Source: Lentibacillus salicampi (GTDB lineage: Bacteria; Bacillota; Bacilli; Bacillales; Amphibacillaceae). From it: DNA of 64,000 bases. The stretch spans positions 62,001 to 126,000 of the forward strand of contig NZ_SRHY01000004.1 of the NCBI RefSeq assembly GCF_004565465.1. Direction: 5' to 3'. The translations under genes and the position numbers were made by a program. Below, one piece after another: positions 8,417 to 16,668 of the stretch (position 1 is the first letter of the stretch; each line of letters begins with the position of its first letter). A model generated the notes under the pieces. It was not told the DNA's origin, did not search any database, and was given only the letters and a program-made list of their open reading frames with translations.

Positions 8417-9374
8417 CGTCGCTTTTTTGCAGCAGTATTTTTCCACTTAAGATATATAGAATTAAGCCGGCCATGGTCAGGATCGCGACGGCATATTTTG
8501 TTTCCGGTGAAAGGGAGGCGGGGGTGATGAACCCTTCAATGATACCGGCGATGATGAAGAGCGGAATCGTTCCCAGCAAGAGCTGGACAGATCGCTTTGC
8601 CTGTCTTTTTAATTGATAACCGCGCGAAAACGCACCCGGTACAAACAATTTATAGCCCATCAAAAGCCCCGCGCCACCTGCAATGAAAATGGCTGAGAGT
8701 TCAATGACACCGTGCGGAACAATATAAGCCCAGAATTCATAGGAACTGCCGTAATGCCAATATAAACCGGCTAGTGCACCAACCATGATACCGTTTGACA
8801 CCATAATATAGACCGTCAGTATGCCAAACGTGATGCCGCCTGCAAAGGCCAGGAAAGCCACTTGAATATTATTCGTCATGATTGAGGCGGACATTAAAGA
8901 AGCATCCATCGACCCGGTGTTGGTATTCAGCTGTTCCGGGTCGACTGATTGTGCCACTTGTTCCGGCAACAGCGAATAGAGGTTCAGCGGGTCATCCAGT
9001 ACAGAAAGAAATGCTGCCAATGCGCCGACTGCAAACAGGACCATGGCGACGATGACCGCCTTCCATTGCTCCAGCAGCAGTCCAATAAATGTTGTGCCGA
9101 AAAATGTGCACATTTGCCGGAAACTGGACACTTGGTCCTTGTATAATAAATTGTGGGCCTTGGCAACCAGTTTGTTCAAATAATCTGTTACATCTTCATT
9201 CGGAAAATAAGTTTGACTGTAGGACAAATGCTGGGTTGCTTTTTGGTAAAGCCGGTTAAATTGGTCAATATCATTTCCAGACAAGTGTCGTTTATTTTTA
9301 CTTAGCTTCGTTATGTATTGTTCAAGCGTTTTCCAGCTCCCGCGGTTCTGTTTGATAAATGGTCTGATGTCCAT
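8394..9374 (-). CDS. SpoIIM-like (DUF95) membrane protein of the MoxR/RDD cluster
   Basis: A 326-residue protein of the stage II sporulation protein M superfamily, but distinct from the sporulation gene at 23908. It has a cytoplasmic helical N-terminal domain of about 95 residues, then five or six membrane segments, including the conserved FAGGITFGILTVYIMVSNGIMVG and PHGVIELSAIFIAGGAGLLMG blocks. The start is the ATG giving MDIRPFIK, behind AAGGAAGGTG; an in-frame GTG lies six codons upstream. It converges with the DUF58 gene and is divergent from the RDD gene. Mycobacteria, as I recall, show the same relative arrangement. Involvement in a MoxR-dependent membrane complex is inference. Confidence 0.85.
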   Translation of the reverse strand: MDIRPFIKQNRGSWKTLEQYITKLSKNKRHLSGNDIDQFNRLYQKATQHLSYSQTYFPNEDVTDYLNKLVAKAHNLLYKDQVSSFRQMCTFFGTTFIGLLLEQWKAVIVAMVLFAVGALAAFLSVLDDPLNLYSLLPEQVAQSVDPEQLNTNTGSMDASLMSASIMTNNIQVAFLAFAGGITFGILTVYIMVSNGIMVGALAGLYWHYGSSYEFWAYIVPHGVIELSAIFIAGGAGLLMGYKLFVPGAFSRGYQLKRQAKRSVQLLLGTIPLFIIAGIIEGFITPASLSPETKYAVAILTMAGLILYILSGKILLQKSDAKASLHS

Positions 9375-9463
9375 GAATGCACCTTCCTTCACGACGTTAA
9401 ATCTATTATAATTTGTCTCGAAGCTAATTGAAACCTATACAGACAAAAAAGGGGAAAATAGTG

Positions 9464-10261
9464 ATGAATCAGGAGAACGTATCTGTCAAGACACCGGAAT
9501 TCGTATCATTGGATTTTAAACTGGCCGGTCTGGGCAGTCGTGCAGGAGCCATGATTATTGATCAACTTTTACTGATGATATTCAACATCCTTACGATTCT
9601 TATTTTGGTATTTGCGACCCAGGCAGATTTTATTACATTTATGAATGGGTCAACAGTGCCATTGGCAATAGGTATTATTTTGATATTTATCATGAATTGG
9701 GGCTATTTTTTCGTAAGTGAATATTTTTTTGGCGGAAAAACACTCGGCAAACGACTATTGGAGATCAGGGTTATTCAGGATAACGGCCACAGCATCACAT
9801 TGCTTTCCAGTCTGATCCGCAATCTGCTGCGCATTATCGACATGATGCCACCTGCATATTTTATCGGGATAATCATGGTTTTCTTCCATTCGAAACATAA
9901 ACGGCTTGGCGATATTGTTGCCGGAACGATTGTTGTGCATGAACGAAAAGGAAAGAGCGCTACTAAATCCAGTTTGATTGAAAAAGAAATAGAGGCAAGA
10001 GGTCTCACAAAAGAAAGCTTATCCATTGATGATTGGGCGCTTCGTTCGTTCGGAATGAAAGAATGGAAACTAGTAAGAAGGTACAGCGAGCGACTGTTGC
10101 AATTAGAGGAGGCCGATCGCCTGCAGCTAACGAAAGAATTAGCCACCGTTCTTTTTCCGAAAATCGGACTTGAACCGGAGAATATGAACAACCAGGAGAT
10201 AGAGGATACACTGCTCGCTCTGTATCTGATTTTTAAAGACGAATGGGAATTTGAGTTGTGA
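9464..10261 (+). CDS. RDD family membrane protein
   Basis: A 265-residue protein. The RDD domain (about residues 15-160) has the family hallmarks GSRAGAMIIDQ (R-D), GKTLGKRLLEIRV and HKRLGDIVAGT, with three to four membrane helices. A helical cytoplasmic tail of 100 residues follows. ATG 9464 is chosen because AAAAAGGGGAAA (9445-9456) precedes it; GTG 9461 is also possible. RDD proteins are linked to cation/proton exchange in some halophiles, but most are uncharacterised. Here the position beside the SpoIIM-like, DUF58 and MoxR genes argues for the conserved module instead. Confidence 0.85.
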   Translation: MNQENVSVKTPEFVSLDFKLAGLGSRAGAMIIDQLLLMIFNILTILILVFATQADFITFMNGSTVPLAIGIILIFIMNWGYFFVSEYFFGGKTLGKRLLEIRVIQDNGHSITLLSSLIRNLLRIIDMMPPAYFIGIIMVFFHSKHKRLGDIVAGTIVVHERKGKSATKSSLIEKEIEARGLTKESLSIDDWALRSFGMKEWKLVRRYSERLLQLEEADRLQLTKELATVLFPKIGLEPENMNNQEIEDTLLALYLIFKDEWEFEL

Positions 10262-10285
10262 ATGGAACAACAATTTCTCTCGGAT

Positions 10286-10313
10286 TTGTCCATTCTTCCT
10301 TTAGTGGTATAAT
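10286..10313 (+). promoter_or_regulatory. Sigma-A type promoter of the HEPN/MNT pair
   Basis: TTGTCC (10286-10291), a 16-bp spacer, then TATAAT (10308-10313), 33 bp before the HEPN start. The pair therefore has its own promoter. Confidence 0.55.
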
Positions 10314-10346
10314 AAAATTAATGATGTTTGAAGGTGGGTGCAGCTC

Positions 10347-10766
10347 ATGGATAATAACGAGAAGTTCGAACATTGGCAAGATATTGCGGAGTATGATTTA
10401 GAAACTGCGGAAGCCATGTATAAGGCTGGCCGATATTTATACGTGGTGTTCATGTGTCAACAAGCTATAGAAAAACTCACCAAGGGACTTCATGTTTTAC
10501 ACAGGGAAGAGGAAGCAACCAGGACGCATAATATTTATTCGGTTTTTAAAAAAGCTTTTGATCCCAGTCAAAAGGATGAAAAGTTTATTAGGAAAGAAGA
10601 AGAATACGCACCTTTTTTTGCAGAACTTTTAGCGTATTATATTTCAGAGCGATATCCCTCTTATCGGGAAAAACTCTCAAATACCATTAAACAAGGAAAA
10701 GCTGAAGAAGTATTGAAACAAACGAGGGAGGTGTTCACATGGCTGCACTCCCTCCGAAAGTTATAG
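10347..10766 (+). CDS. HEPN domain protein (putative toxin or nucleotide-binding partner)
   Basis: A 139-residue, all-helical HEPN protein. It shows the YDLETAEAMYKAGRYLYVVFMCQQAIEK opening pattern (in part), a THNI turn at about 60-63 and the SERYPSYREK C-terminal helix typical of PF05168. I do not see a clear-cut R-x4-6-H ribonuclease motif in the usual C-terminal place, so nuclease activity is uncertain. ATG 10347 sits eight bases behind AAGGTGGG; GTG 10338 is an alternative. It overlaps the downstream nucleotidyltransferase gene by 28 bp, the standard HEPN-MNT toxin-antitoxin layout. Confidence 0.85.
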   Translation: MDNNEKFEHWQDIAEYDLETAEAMYKAGRYLYVVFMCQQAIEKLTKGLHVLHREEEATRTHNIYSVFKKAFDPSQKDEKFIRKEEEYAPFFAELLAYYISERYPSYREKLSNTIKQGKAEEVLKQTREVFTWLHSLRKL

Positions 10767-11065
10767 AATCCATTGAACAGTTTCTTTCAAATATCTCCTC
10801 GGAGATTCCTGTAAAAAAAGCAGTTCTTTTTGGATCGTTTGCCAAAGGAACATACGATGAGGATAGCGATATAGATTTGGCGATCTTTTCCGACTACTTC
10901 GAGAACATGTTGAGAGTGGAAGGAACAACCTATCTGCTGATTCAGGCTCAGGAATTTGACTTGGATCTAGAGCCAGTTGCTTTTACCGGTAAAGAATACG
11001 ATGAACGTTTGGGTATCGTTGATGAAATTTTAAAAACAGGTATAGATGTTCAAGAGACGATGTGA
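10739..11065 (+). CDS. MNT-type minimal nucleotidyltransferase (putative antitoxin)
   Basis: A 108-residue minimal nucleotidyltransferase. The active-site motif GSFAKGTYDEDSDIDLAI gives G32-S33 and the acidic pair D44/D46, the standard GSx10DxD signature; a third acidic residue lies in the FDLDLEPV strand. In characterised HEPN-MNT pairs the MNT protein neutralises its HEPN partner by attaching nucleotides to it. The start codon is preceded by GGGAGGTG within the end of the HEPN gene, consistent with coupled translation. It sits in a small block that separates yqjE from polY1 relative to B. subtilis. Confidence 0.88.
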   Translation: MAALPPKVIESIEQFLSNISSEIPVKKAVLFGSFAKGTYDEDSDIDLAIFSDYFENMLRVEGTTYLLIQAQEFDLDLEPVAFTGKEYDERLGIVDEILKTGIDVQETM

Positions 11066-11222
11066 GAATCAGAAGTTAGAGTATTGCCAGCCTTTTTCTT
11101 TTTAATAGGTCTTAGCAATGTGCCGGTATATTTTTGCAAGGGTTATATTGATAAAATGATCTGGCAGACTGTTGTAATCTATATGATATAATAAGGGAAA
11201 CACGTTTAAAGGGATGTCTACG

Positions 11223-12473
11223 ATGTCACAATGGTATCCGAAAAAAGGAAGGGTCATTTTTCATGTGGATATGAACTCATTTTATGCTTCCGTTGAAATG
11301 GCCTTTGATCCAAAACTGAAAGGCAAACCGCTCGCCATTGCCGGTAATCCGGAAGAACGCAAAGGCATTGTCGTCACAAGCAGTTATGAAGCCAGGGCTA
11401 AAGGTGTCAAGACAACGATGCAGCTATGGCAGGCAAGAAAGCTCTGTCCGGAATTGATTGTTTTGCGTCCCAATTTTGACCGATACCGGACAGCATCGAA
11501 GGAAATGTTTCAAATGCTTGCGGAAATAACGCCATATGTCCAGCCGGTATCCATCGATGAAGGCTATATAGACGTAACCGGCACCGAACAGCACGGCAGT
11601 CCGATTGAAATCGCCCAAAATCTGCAGCAAAAAATCAGCAGTGAATTAGACCTCCCCTGCAGCATTGGCATTGCACCCAACAAATTTCTGGCAAAAATGG
11701 CCTCGGATATGAAAAAGCCGATGGGGATCACGATTTTACGCAAACGCGATATAAGTGACAAGCTATGGCCGCTTCCGATTGAAGAAATGTATGGTGTCGG
11801 GGAAAAAACGGCGGAAAAACTGCGTGCAGTCGATATCAATACAATTCGTGATCTGGCCAATGGTGATGCTTATCAGCTGAAACGGATCCTCGGCATCAAC
11901 GGGGAACGGCTGCAAAACAGGGCAAACGGGATTGATGTGCGGCCGGTTGACCCGGATGCGGTACATGAATTTAAAAGTATCGGCAGCTCCCAGACACTGG
12001 CGGAGGATACGACAGATGAAACAGCAATCCGTAAATTGATGCACCAGCTTGCCGACAATGTTGAGCGGCGGATGAAACGGAAGCAAGCGGCAGGTCAAAG
12101 TGTGCAGATTATGATTCGGTATCACGATCACAAAACGATTACCCGGAGTAAAAAGCTCCCTCATTTTATTGAGAATAAAGATGATATCCTGCATTTTTCC
12201 AATGAACTGTTTCAAAAGCACTGGAATCTCGAACCAATCCGATTACTGGGCATCACCGTCCAGGATGTTGACGAAAAAAAGAACCTAGCCAAACAACTGG
12301 ATTTGTTCACGTATGAAAAAGAAGCCGGAAAAGAAAAGTTGTATGAAGCGATGGATGAATTATCGCAAAAATACGGTAACAATATTTTTAAACAACTCCA
12401 TAATGATGACAAAGACGAAGAAAAGCCACGGACAAGTTTCCAAAAAGACTTTCTGGATGATTTCAAAAAATAA
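11223..12473 (+). CDS. dinB: DNA polymerase IV, Y family (PolY1/YqjH)
   Basis: Translesion DNA polymerase of the DinB group. It has the palm motifs HVDMNSFYASVE and SIDEGYIDVT (the catalytic D, D-E residues), a helix-hairpin-helix thumb with YGVGEKTAEKL, and the little-finger domain. A clamp-binding pentapeptide QLDLF lies near the C terminus. ATG 11223 (416 aa) is preferred over ATG 11214, because AAAGGG at 11208-11213 would be too close to the latter. The upstream TGATATAAT is an extended -10. No SOS-box sequence is visible in front of it, unlike the second polymerase at 19384. A shared terminator follows at 12472-12505. Confidence 0.95.
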   Translation: MSQWYPKKGRVIFHVDMNSFYASVEMAFDPKLKGKPLAIAGNPEERKGIVVTSSYEARAKGVKTTMQLWQARKLCPELIVLRPNFDRYRTASKEMFQMLAEITPYVQPVSIDEGYIDVTGTEQHGSPIEIAQNLQQKISSELDLPCSIGIAPNKFLAKMASDMKKPMGITILRKRDISDKLWPLPIEEMYGVGEKTAEKLRAVDINTIRDLANGDAYQLKRILGINGERLQNRANGIDVRPVDPDAVHEFKSIGSSQTLAEDTTDETAIRKLMHQLADNVERRMKRKQAAGQSVQIMIRYHDHKTITRSKKLPHFIENKDDILHFSNELFQKHWNLEPIRLLGITVQDVDEKKNLAKQLDLFTYEKEAGKEKLYEAMDELSQKYGNNIFKQLHNDDKDEEKPRTSFQKDFLDDFKK

Positions 12474-12505
12474 GCGCTCCCGCCGGTTAAAAAGCAGGAG
12501 CGCTT
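12472..12505. terminator. Bidirectional terminator between polY1 and aldehyde dehydrogenase
   Basis: Stem AAGCGCTCCCGC / GCAGGAGCGCTT with a 10-nt loop, followed by TT on one strand and preceded by an A-rich run for the other. It sits between convergent genes. Confidence 0.8.
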
Positions 12506-12508
12506 TCA

Positions 12509-13885
12509 TTATTTCATGAGCCGTTCGACAATCGCTTTGGACAATCTGCCGCTTGGGTATCTGAATGGAATGTCGAATTTGGTTGTCTGTTTTAAGATGC
12601 TTTTTCGGTGTGAGAAGGTATCAAAGCTGTATTTGCCATGATAAGCGCCCATGCCACTATTCCCGATACCACCGAATGGCAGGTGCGGGTTAGCCAGGTG
12701 GTAAAGCGTATCGTTGATGCATCCGCCGCCAAAGGGTACGTTTGTCATGACGTGCCGCTGTTTCTGTTCAGTTTCGCCAAAATAGTAAAGGGCGAGCGGC
12801 TTTTCCATCTGTTTCATTTCTCCGATGACATCATCAAGTGACCTGAACGTCATAACTGGTAATAGGGGGCCGAAGATTTCATCCTGCATAAGCGCGTCAT
12901 CCCAGCTTATTTTATCCAGAATGGTCGGTTCAATGGATAGCTTTTCGTCATTGACGTTACCACCATGAACAATATCACCATCCGCCAGAAAGGCATGAAG
13001 CCTGTCAAAATGATCTTTGCCGACAATCCGTACATAATCTTCATTTTGGAGCGGTTTTTTACCGTAAAATGATTGGATATGTTTTTTCATCGCCCTTAAC
13101 AGCTTTAATTTAACTTTTTCATGCACATAAACATAATCCGGGGCAACACACGTCTGGCCGGCATTCGTGAATTTGCCCCAGACGATCCGCTTGGCTGCCA
13201 GGTCAACCTTCGCATCCTTATCTACAATGACCGGGCTTTTGCCACCCAGCTCCAGTGTAACCGGTGTTAAGTGTTTGCTCGCTTTTTCCATGACAATCTT
13301 GCCGACGTTTGTGCTGCCGGTGAAAAAGATATAATCCCACCGTTGTTCCAGTAATTGCTGGCTGACATCCTTAGCACCTTCAACAACCGTAAAATAACCC
13401 TCGTCAAACGTTGCTCTGATCATGTCTGCAAGGATGGCTGATGTTGATTGCGTCAATTCGGAAGGCTTCATGACGACTGTGTTTCCGGCTGCAATAGCGC
13501 CAATTGCAGGAGCGATGGCCAATTGCAGCGGATAATTCCATGGTGCCATAACCAACGTGACACCATAGGGTTCTTTTTGAATATAACTTTTACTCCCTTT
13601 GTGGGTGACGGGTGTTTCCGTTTTCTCAGACTTCATCCAATTCTTCAGATGTTTCAGTGCAAAATCGATTTCCGTATGAAGGAAGCCTAATTCGGTTGTG
13701 AGGGCTTCATATTCGGATTTGTTCAAGTCATTTTTCAGAGCTTGGTATATTTCTTTTTTATAGCTTTTTAACATGTCCTTCAATGCGGTCAGCTTTTGTT
13801 TCCGAAATTCGTACGCTAGTGTTTCACCGGTTTGAAAAAAGTTTCGCTGACGATTGATGATTTTCTCTGCTTCTATCGTCCCCAT
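12509..13885 (-). CDS. NAD(P)-dependent aldehyde dehydrogenase
   Basis: A 458-residue class-3-like aldehyde dehydrogenase, similar to B. subtilis YwdH, that oxidises aliphatic or aromatic aldehydes to acids. The catalytic cysteine is C246 in NAGQTCVAPD and the general base is E212 in ELGGKSP. The cofactor-site motifs PWNYPL and FTGSTNVGK are present. It starts at an ATG behind AGGAGGCG. It runs convergent to polY1 and 14 bp downstream of rnz, so it may be read through from namA-rnz. In B. subtilis the equivalent gap holds zwf and gndA, which are absent here. Confidence 0.92.
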   Translation of the reverse strand: MGTIEAEKIINRQRNFFQTGETLAYEFRKQKLTALKDMLKSYKKEIYQALKNDLNKSEYEALTTELGFLHTEIDFALKHLKNWMKSEKTETPVTHKGSKSYIQKEPYGVTLVMAPWNYPLQLAIAPAIGAIAAGNTVVMKPSELTQSTSAILADMIRATFDEGYFTVVEGAKDVSQQLLEQRWDYIFFTGSTNVGKIVMEKASKHLTPVTLELGGKSPVIVDKDAKVDLAAKRIVWGKFTNAGQTCVAPDYVYVHEKVKLKLLRAMKKHIQSFYGKKPLQNEDYVRIVGKDHFDRLHAFLADGDIVHGGNVNDEKLSIEPTILDKISWDDALMQDEIFGPLLPVMTFRSLDDVIGEMKQMEKPLALYYFGETEQKQRHVMTNVPFGGGCINDTLYHLANPHLPFGGIGNSGMGAYHGKYSFDTFSHRKSILKQTTKFDIPFRYPSGRLSKAIVERLMK

Positions 13886-13899
13886 GTAATAAACGCCTC

Positions 13900-14823
13900 C
13901 TATTTGGATCCAATTATTACCTGATAAAAATCACGTGCAAGCTCTGTTTCCGGAAAAATGTTTCGGGCTTCCTCCACTAGCATTTCATCATCACCTTGCT
14001 GATACCGGGATGATATATGTGTTAATACGAGTTTGCCAACATGACTTTCCCTGGCAAGCATAGCCGCTTGTGTCGTTGTGGAATGAAAATAAGCATGTGC
14101 TAACGTCTCTTTTTCCTGTCCGAATGTTGCCTCATGAACGAGCACATCAGCCCCCTGGACAAAGGATTCATGTTGATCCGGTACTCGTGTATCACCCATG
14201 ATTGTTATGATGCGGCCTTTTTTAGCCGAACCGAGATAATCATCACGATGGATAACCTGGCCATCGTTTGTTCGGACAACCTCCTGTTCTTTGATTTGCT
14301 GATAGATTGGGCCAGGCTCGATCCCGATGTTCCGTAATTTATCCACCAACAATTTTCCGGGTTTATCCTTTTCAGTGATACGGAAACCATAACTTGGAAT
14401 CCCGTGATCAAGCTGTTTACAGGAAACCATAAATTGTTCATCTTCAAATAATGGTCCTTCCGTATATTCGACAATGGAAAGGGGATAAGTCAGGGTTGTT
14501 CCGCTGACAGACAGACTTGTTTCAATAAAATCTCTAATGCCTTCTGGACCGTATACGGTTAAACGATCCTCCCCCCCCTGAAACGACCGGCTGCTTAAAA
14601 ACCCCGGCAATCCGTAGATATGGTCCCCGTGCATGTGGGTAATAAAAACTTTCGTAACTTTCCGCGGCTTGATGGTCGTATGCAAAATTTGGTGCTGGGT
14701 TGCTTCGCCGCAATCAAACAGCCAAATACTGTTTTGCTCCTGCAGCAGTTTCAAAGCGATTGCGGATACATTCCGCTCTTTGGAGGGGACACCTGAACCA
14801 GTCCCGAGAAAAACGAGTTCCAT
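13900..14823 (-). CDS. rnz: Ribonuclease Z (tRNA 3' processing endonuclease)
   Basis: Zinc-dependent tRNase Z that removes 3' trailers from tRNA precursors lacking an encoded CCA. From the ATG giving [10 protein letters not shown], the metal motif HMHGDH has H63, H65, D67 and H68. GDTR and HISSRY lie further on. Total length is 307 residues, equal to that of B. subtilis Rnz. An ATG three codons earlier is in frame, but the chosen ATG overlaps the namA stop (TAATG) and has GGGGATGG at good spacing. It is co-directional and translationally coupled with namA. Confidence 0.95.
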   Translation of the reverse strand: MELVFLGTGSGVPSKERNVSAIALKLLQEQNSIWLFDCGEATQHQILHTTIKPRKVTKVFITHMHGDHIYGLPGFLSSRSFQGGEDRLTVYGPEGIRDFIETSLSVSGTTLTYPLSIVEYTEGPLFEDEQFMVSCKQLDHGIPSYGFRITEKDKPGKLLVDKLRNIGIEPGPIYQQIKEQEVVRTNDGQVIHRDDYLGSAKKGRIITIMGDTRVPDQHESFVQGADVLVHEATFGQEKETLAHAYFHSTTTQAAMLARESHVGKLVLTHISSRYQQGDDEMLVEEARNIFPETELARDFYQVIIGSK

Positions 14824-15839
14824 TATTTCCATCCCCGTTCGTACTGTTTTGGTGCTGGCAAGGTTTCGTTTAATTCATCAGCAGCAGCTTTTGGCCAATA
14901 CGGGTTCCGTAGCAGGGCGCGGCCGATCACCACAAGGTCGGCACGGTCATTTTGCAGGATTTCTTCTGCCTGAATGCCAGTTGTAATCAGACCAACCGCG
15001 GCGGTGGCAATCGATGCTTCCTGCTTAATGGTCTCACAGCGTTTCACCTGGTAGCCAGGATAGGGTTTGATGGATGCCGGCACAACCCCACCAGAGCTGC
15101 AGTCAATTAAATCAATGCCTTGCTGTTTCATTTGCCCGGAAAAATAAAGCATATCGTCCAATGTGTTGCCGCCCTCAGCATATTCATTTGTTGATATGCG
15201 GACGAAAAGCGGCCCGTCCCATATGGTTTGAACAGCATCAATCACCTGTGACAGGAAACGATAGCGATTTTCTTTGCTGCCGCCATAGTCATCAGCACGT
15301 TTATTGGTTAACGGTGATAGGAACTGATTGATTAAATAGCCGTGTGCGCCATGAATCTCAATAATATCAAAGCCGGCCTCTTTGGCACGTTTGGCCCCAT
15401 CTTTGAACGCTTCAATCGTCTGATCAATGTCTGCTGCAGTCATTGCGGTTGGTGTTTTCGATTTTTCATTGAATGCGAATGCTGAAGGAGCGTAGATAGT
15501 TGAATCAAGCTGGGCTTTTCGGCCAGCGTGGGCAAGCTGAATGCCGGTTTTGGCGCCATAATTGTGAATTCGTTCATTTAATTTCTTCAAACCATCAATA
15601 TGTTCATCATCCCAGATACCCAAATCCTCATGGGAAATTCGCCCCTCTGGCACGACAGCGGTTGCTTCTGTCATAACAAGCCCTACCTGACCGACTGCAC
15701 GGGAGGTATAATGTGTTTCATGGAATGGTGTTATCTTCCCATCCTGCTCCATGCAGGAATACATGCACATCGGTGACATGACAATCCGATTTTTAAGCGC
15801 GACATTGTTAAATTCGATTGGTGTAAATAGTTTGGTCAT
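14823..15839 (-). CDS. namA: NADPH dehydrogenase NamA (Old Yellow Enzyme, YqjM type)
   Basis: FMN-dependent ene-reductase that reduces activated C=C bonds of electrophiles such as N-ethylmaleimide and nitro-compounds; it belongs to the thermophilic-like OYE class. The YqjM-specific redox-tuning cysteine is C25 in MSPMCMYS, and the substrate-binding pair is H163/H166 in [14 protein letters not shown] and the C-terminal YERGW, whose arginine finger reaches the neighbouring subunit, are also present. Its length of 338 aa equals that of B. subtilis YqjM. It is the first gene of a namA-rnz unit, and a GAGGAGG-type site precedes the ATG. Confidence 0.96.
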   Translation of the reverse strand: MTKLFTPIEFNNVALKNRIVMSPMCMYSCMEQDGKITPFHETHYTSRAVGQVGLVMTEATAVVPEGRISHEDLGIWDDEHIDGLKKLNERIHNYGAKTGIQLAHAGRKAQLDSTIYAPSAFAFNEKSKTPTAMTAADIDQTIEAFKDGAKRAKEAGFDIIEIHGAHGYLINQFLSPLTNKRADDYGGSKENRYRFLSQVIDAVQTIWDGPLFVRISTNEYAEGGNTLDDMLYFSGQMKQQGIDLIDCSSGGVVPASIKPYPGYQVKRCETIKQEASIATAAVGLITTGIQAEEILQNDRADLVVIGRALLRNPYWPKAAADELNETLPAPKQYERGWK

Positions 15840-15854
15840 TATGATTCCTCCTCA

Positions 15855-16601
15855 TTACTTCCTTGAGTGGTTTTGAAATTGATCCCGGTAATGGACCGCC
15901 ATTTCCGGAACATCTGCGAAAACTCCGTCACATCCTATGGATAGCGCACGCAGCATTTGCCGTGGTCTGTTCACGGTATACGCACGGATGGCCATATTTT
16001 CTTGATGACTTTGATCCACTAGAAGGTGATCGAGCAGTCTGTATTTGATATGGATCGCGTTCGCACCTAAGTCTTTGGCAGCCGATACAAGATTTCTGGA
16101 ACGTTTTGATGTTAATAAGGCTACACCGATATTCTGATTCAAATGTTTAAGCCGTTTGACACTGATTGGATTAAACGTTGACAGTATAGTACGATGTAAT
16201 AAGTGATATCGCGATAGTTTGTCATACACGATGGTTTCCAAGTGTTTATAATCTATTTTATTATTTTTCAGTTCAATATTTAAATATAGTGACTTATCCT
16301 GAGTCCATTCGAGACATTCTTCCAGCGATAAAATGCGTGATCCGGCAAACTCGGGGGAGAACCAGGCGCCTGCATCAAGCTGTCTCAACTGTTCGAACGT
16401 GTAGTCTTTTATGTAGCCACTGCTGTTCGTCGTCCGGTTCACGCGTTCATCATGCATCAAAACCGGGATATGATCTTTTGTCAGATGGACATCTGTTTCG
16501 ATTCCGTCTGCACCTTGCTGATGGGCTAGGCTGAAGCTGGCCATCGTATTTTCGGGCGCGTACTTGCTGGCACCCCGATGTGCGAAAATATTCGCCTGCA
16601 A
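15855..16601 (-). CDS. Glycerophosphodiester phosphodiesterase (YqiK-like)
   Basis: Cytoplasmic GDPD that hydrolyses glycerophosphodiesters from lipid turnover to glycerol-3-phosphate plus alcohol. It shows the family signature AHRGASKYAPENT (H8, R9), the metal-binding GIETDVHLT acid pair, LMHDE with its catalytic histidine, and NIELK. The protein is 248 aa with no signal peptide, which fits the short intracellular type. It lies 16 bp upstream of namA on the same strand, and the YqjN gene diverges from it. The enzyme class is certain; the precise substrate is unknown. Confidence 0.92.
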   Translation of the reverse strand: MQANIFAHRGASKYAPENTMASFSLAHQQGADGIETDVHLTKDHIPVLMHDERVNRTTNSSGYIKDYTFEQLRQLDAGAWFSPEFAGSRILSLEECLEWTQDKSLYLNIELKNNKIDYKHLETIVYDKLSRYHLLHRTILSTFNPISVKRLKHLNQNIGVALLTSKRSRNLVSAAKDLGANAIHIKYRLLDHLLVDQSHQENMAIRAYTVNRPRQMLRALSIGCDGVFADVPEMAVHYRDQFQNHSRK

Positions 16602-16668
16602 TTAAATCACCTCGATTTGATTGTGTTTGATTTTTGTGGAGAAGTCAATTTATACAAGGAGGAATTCT

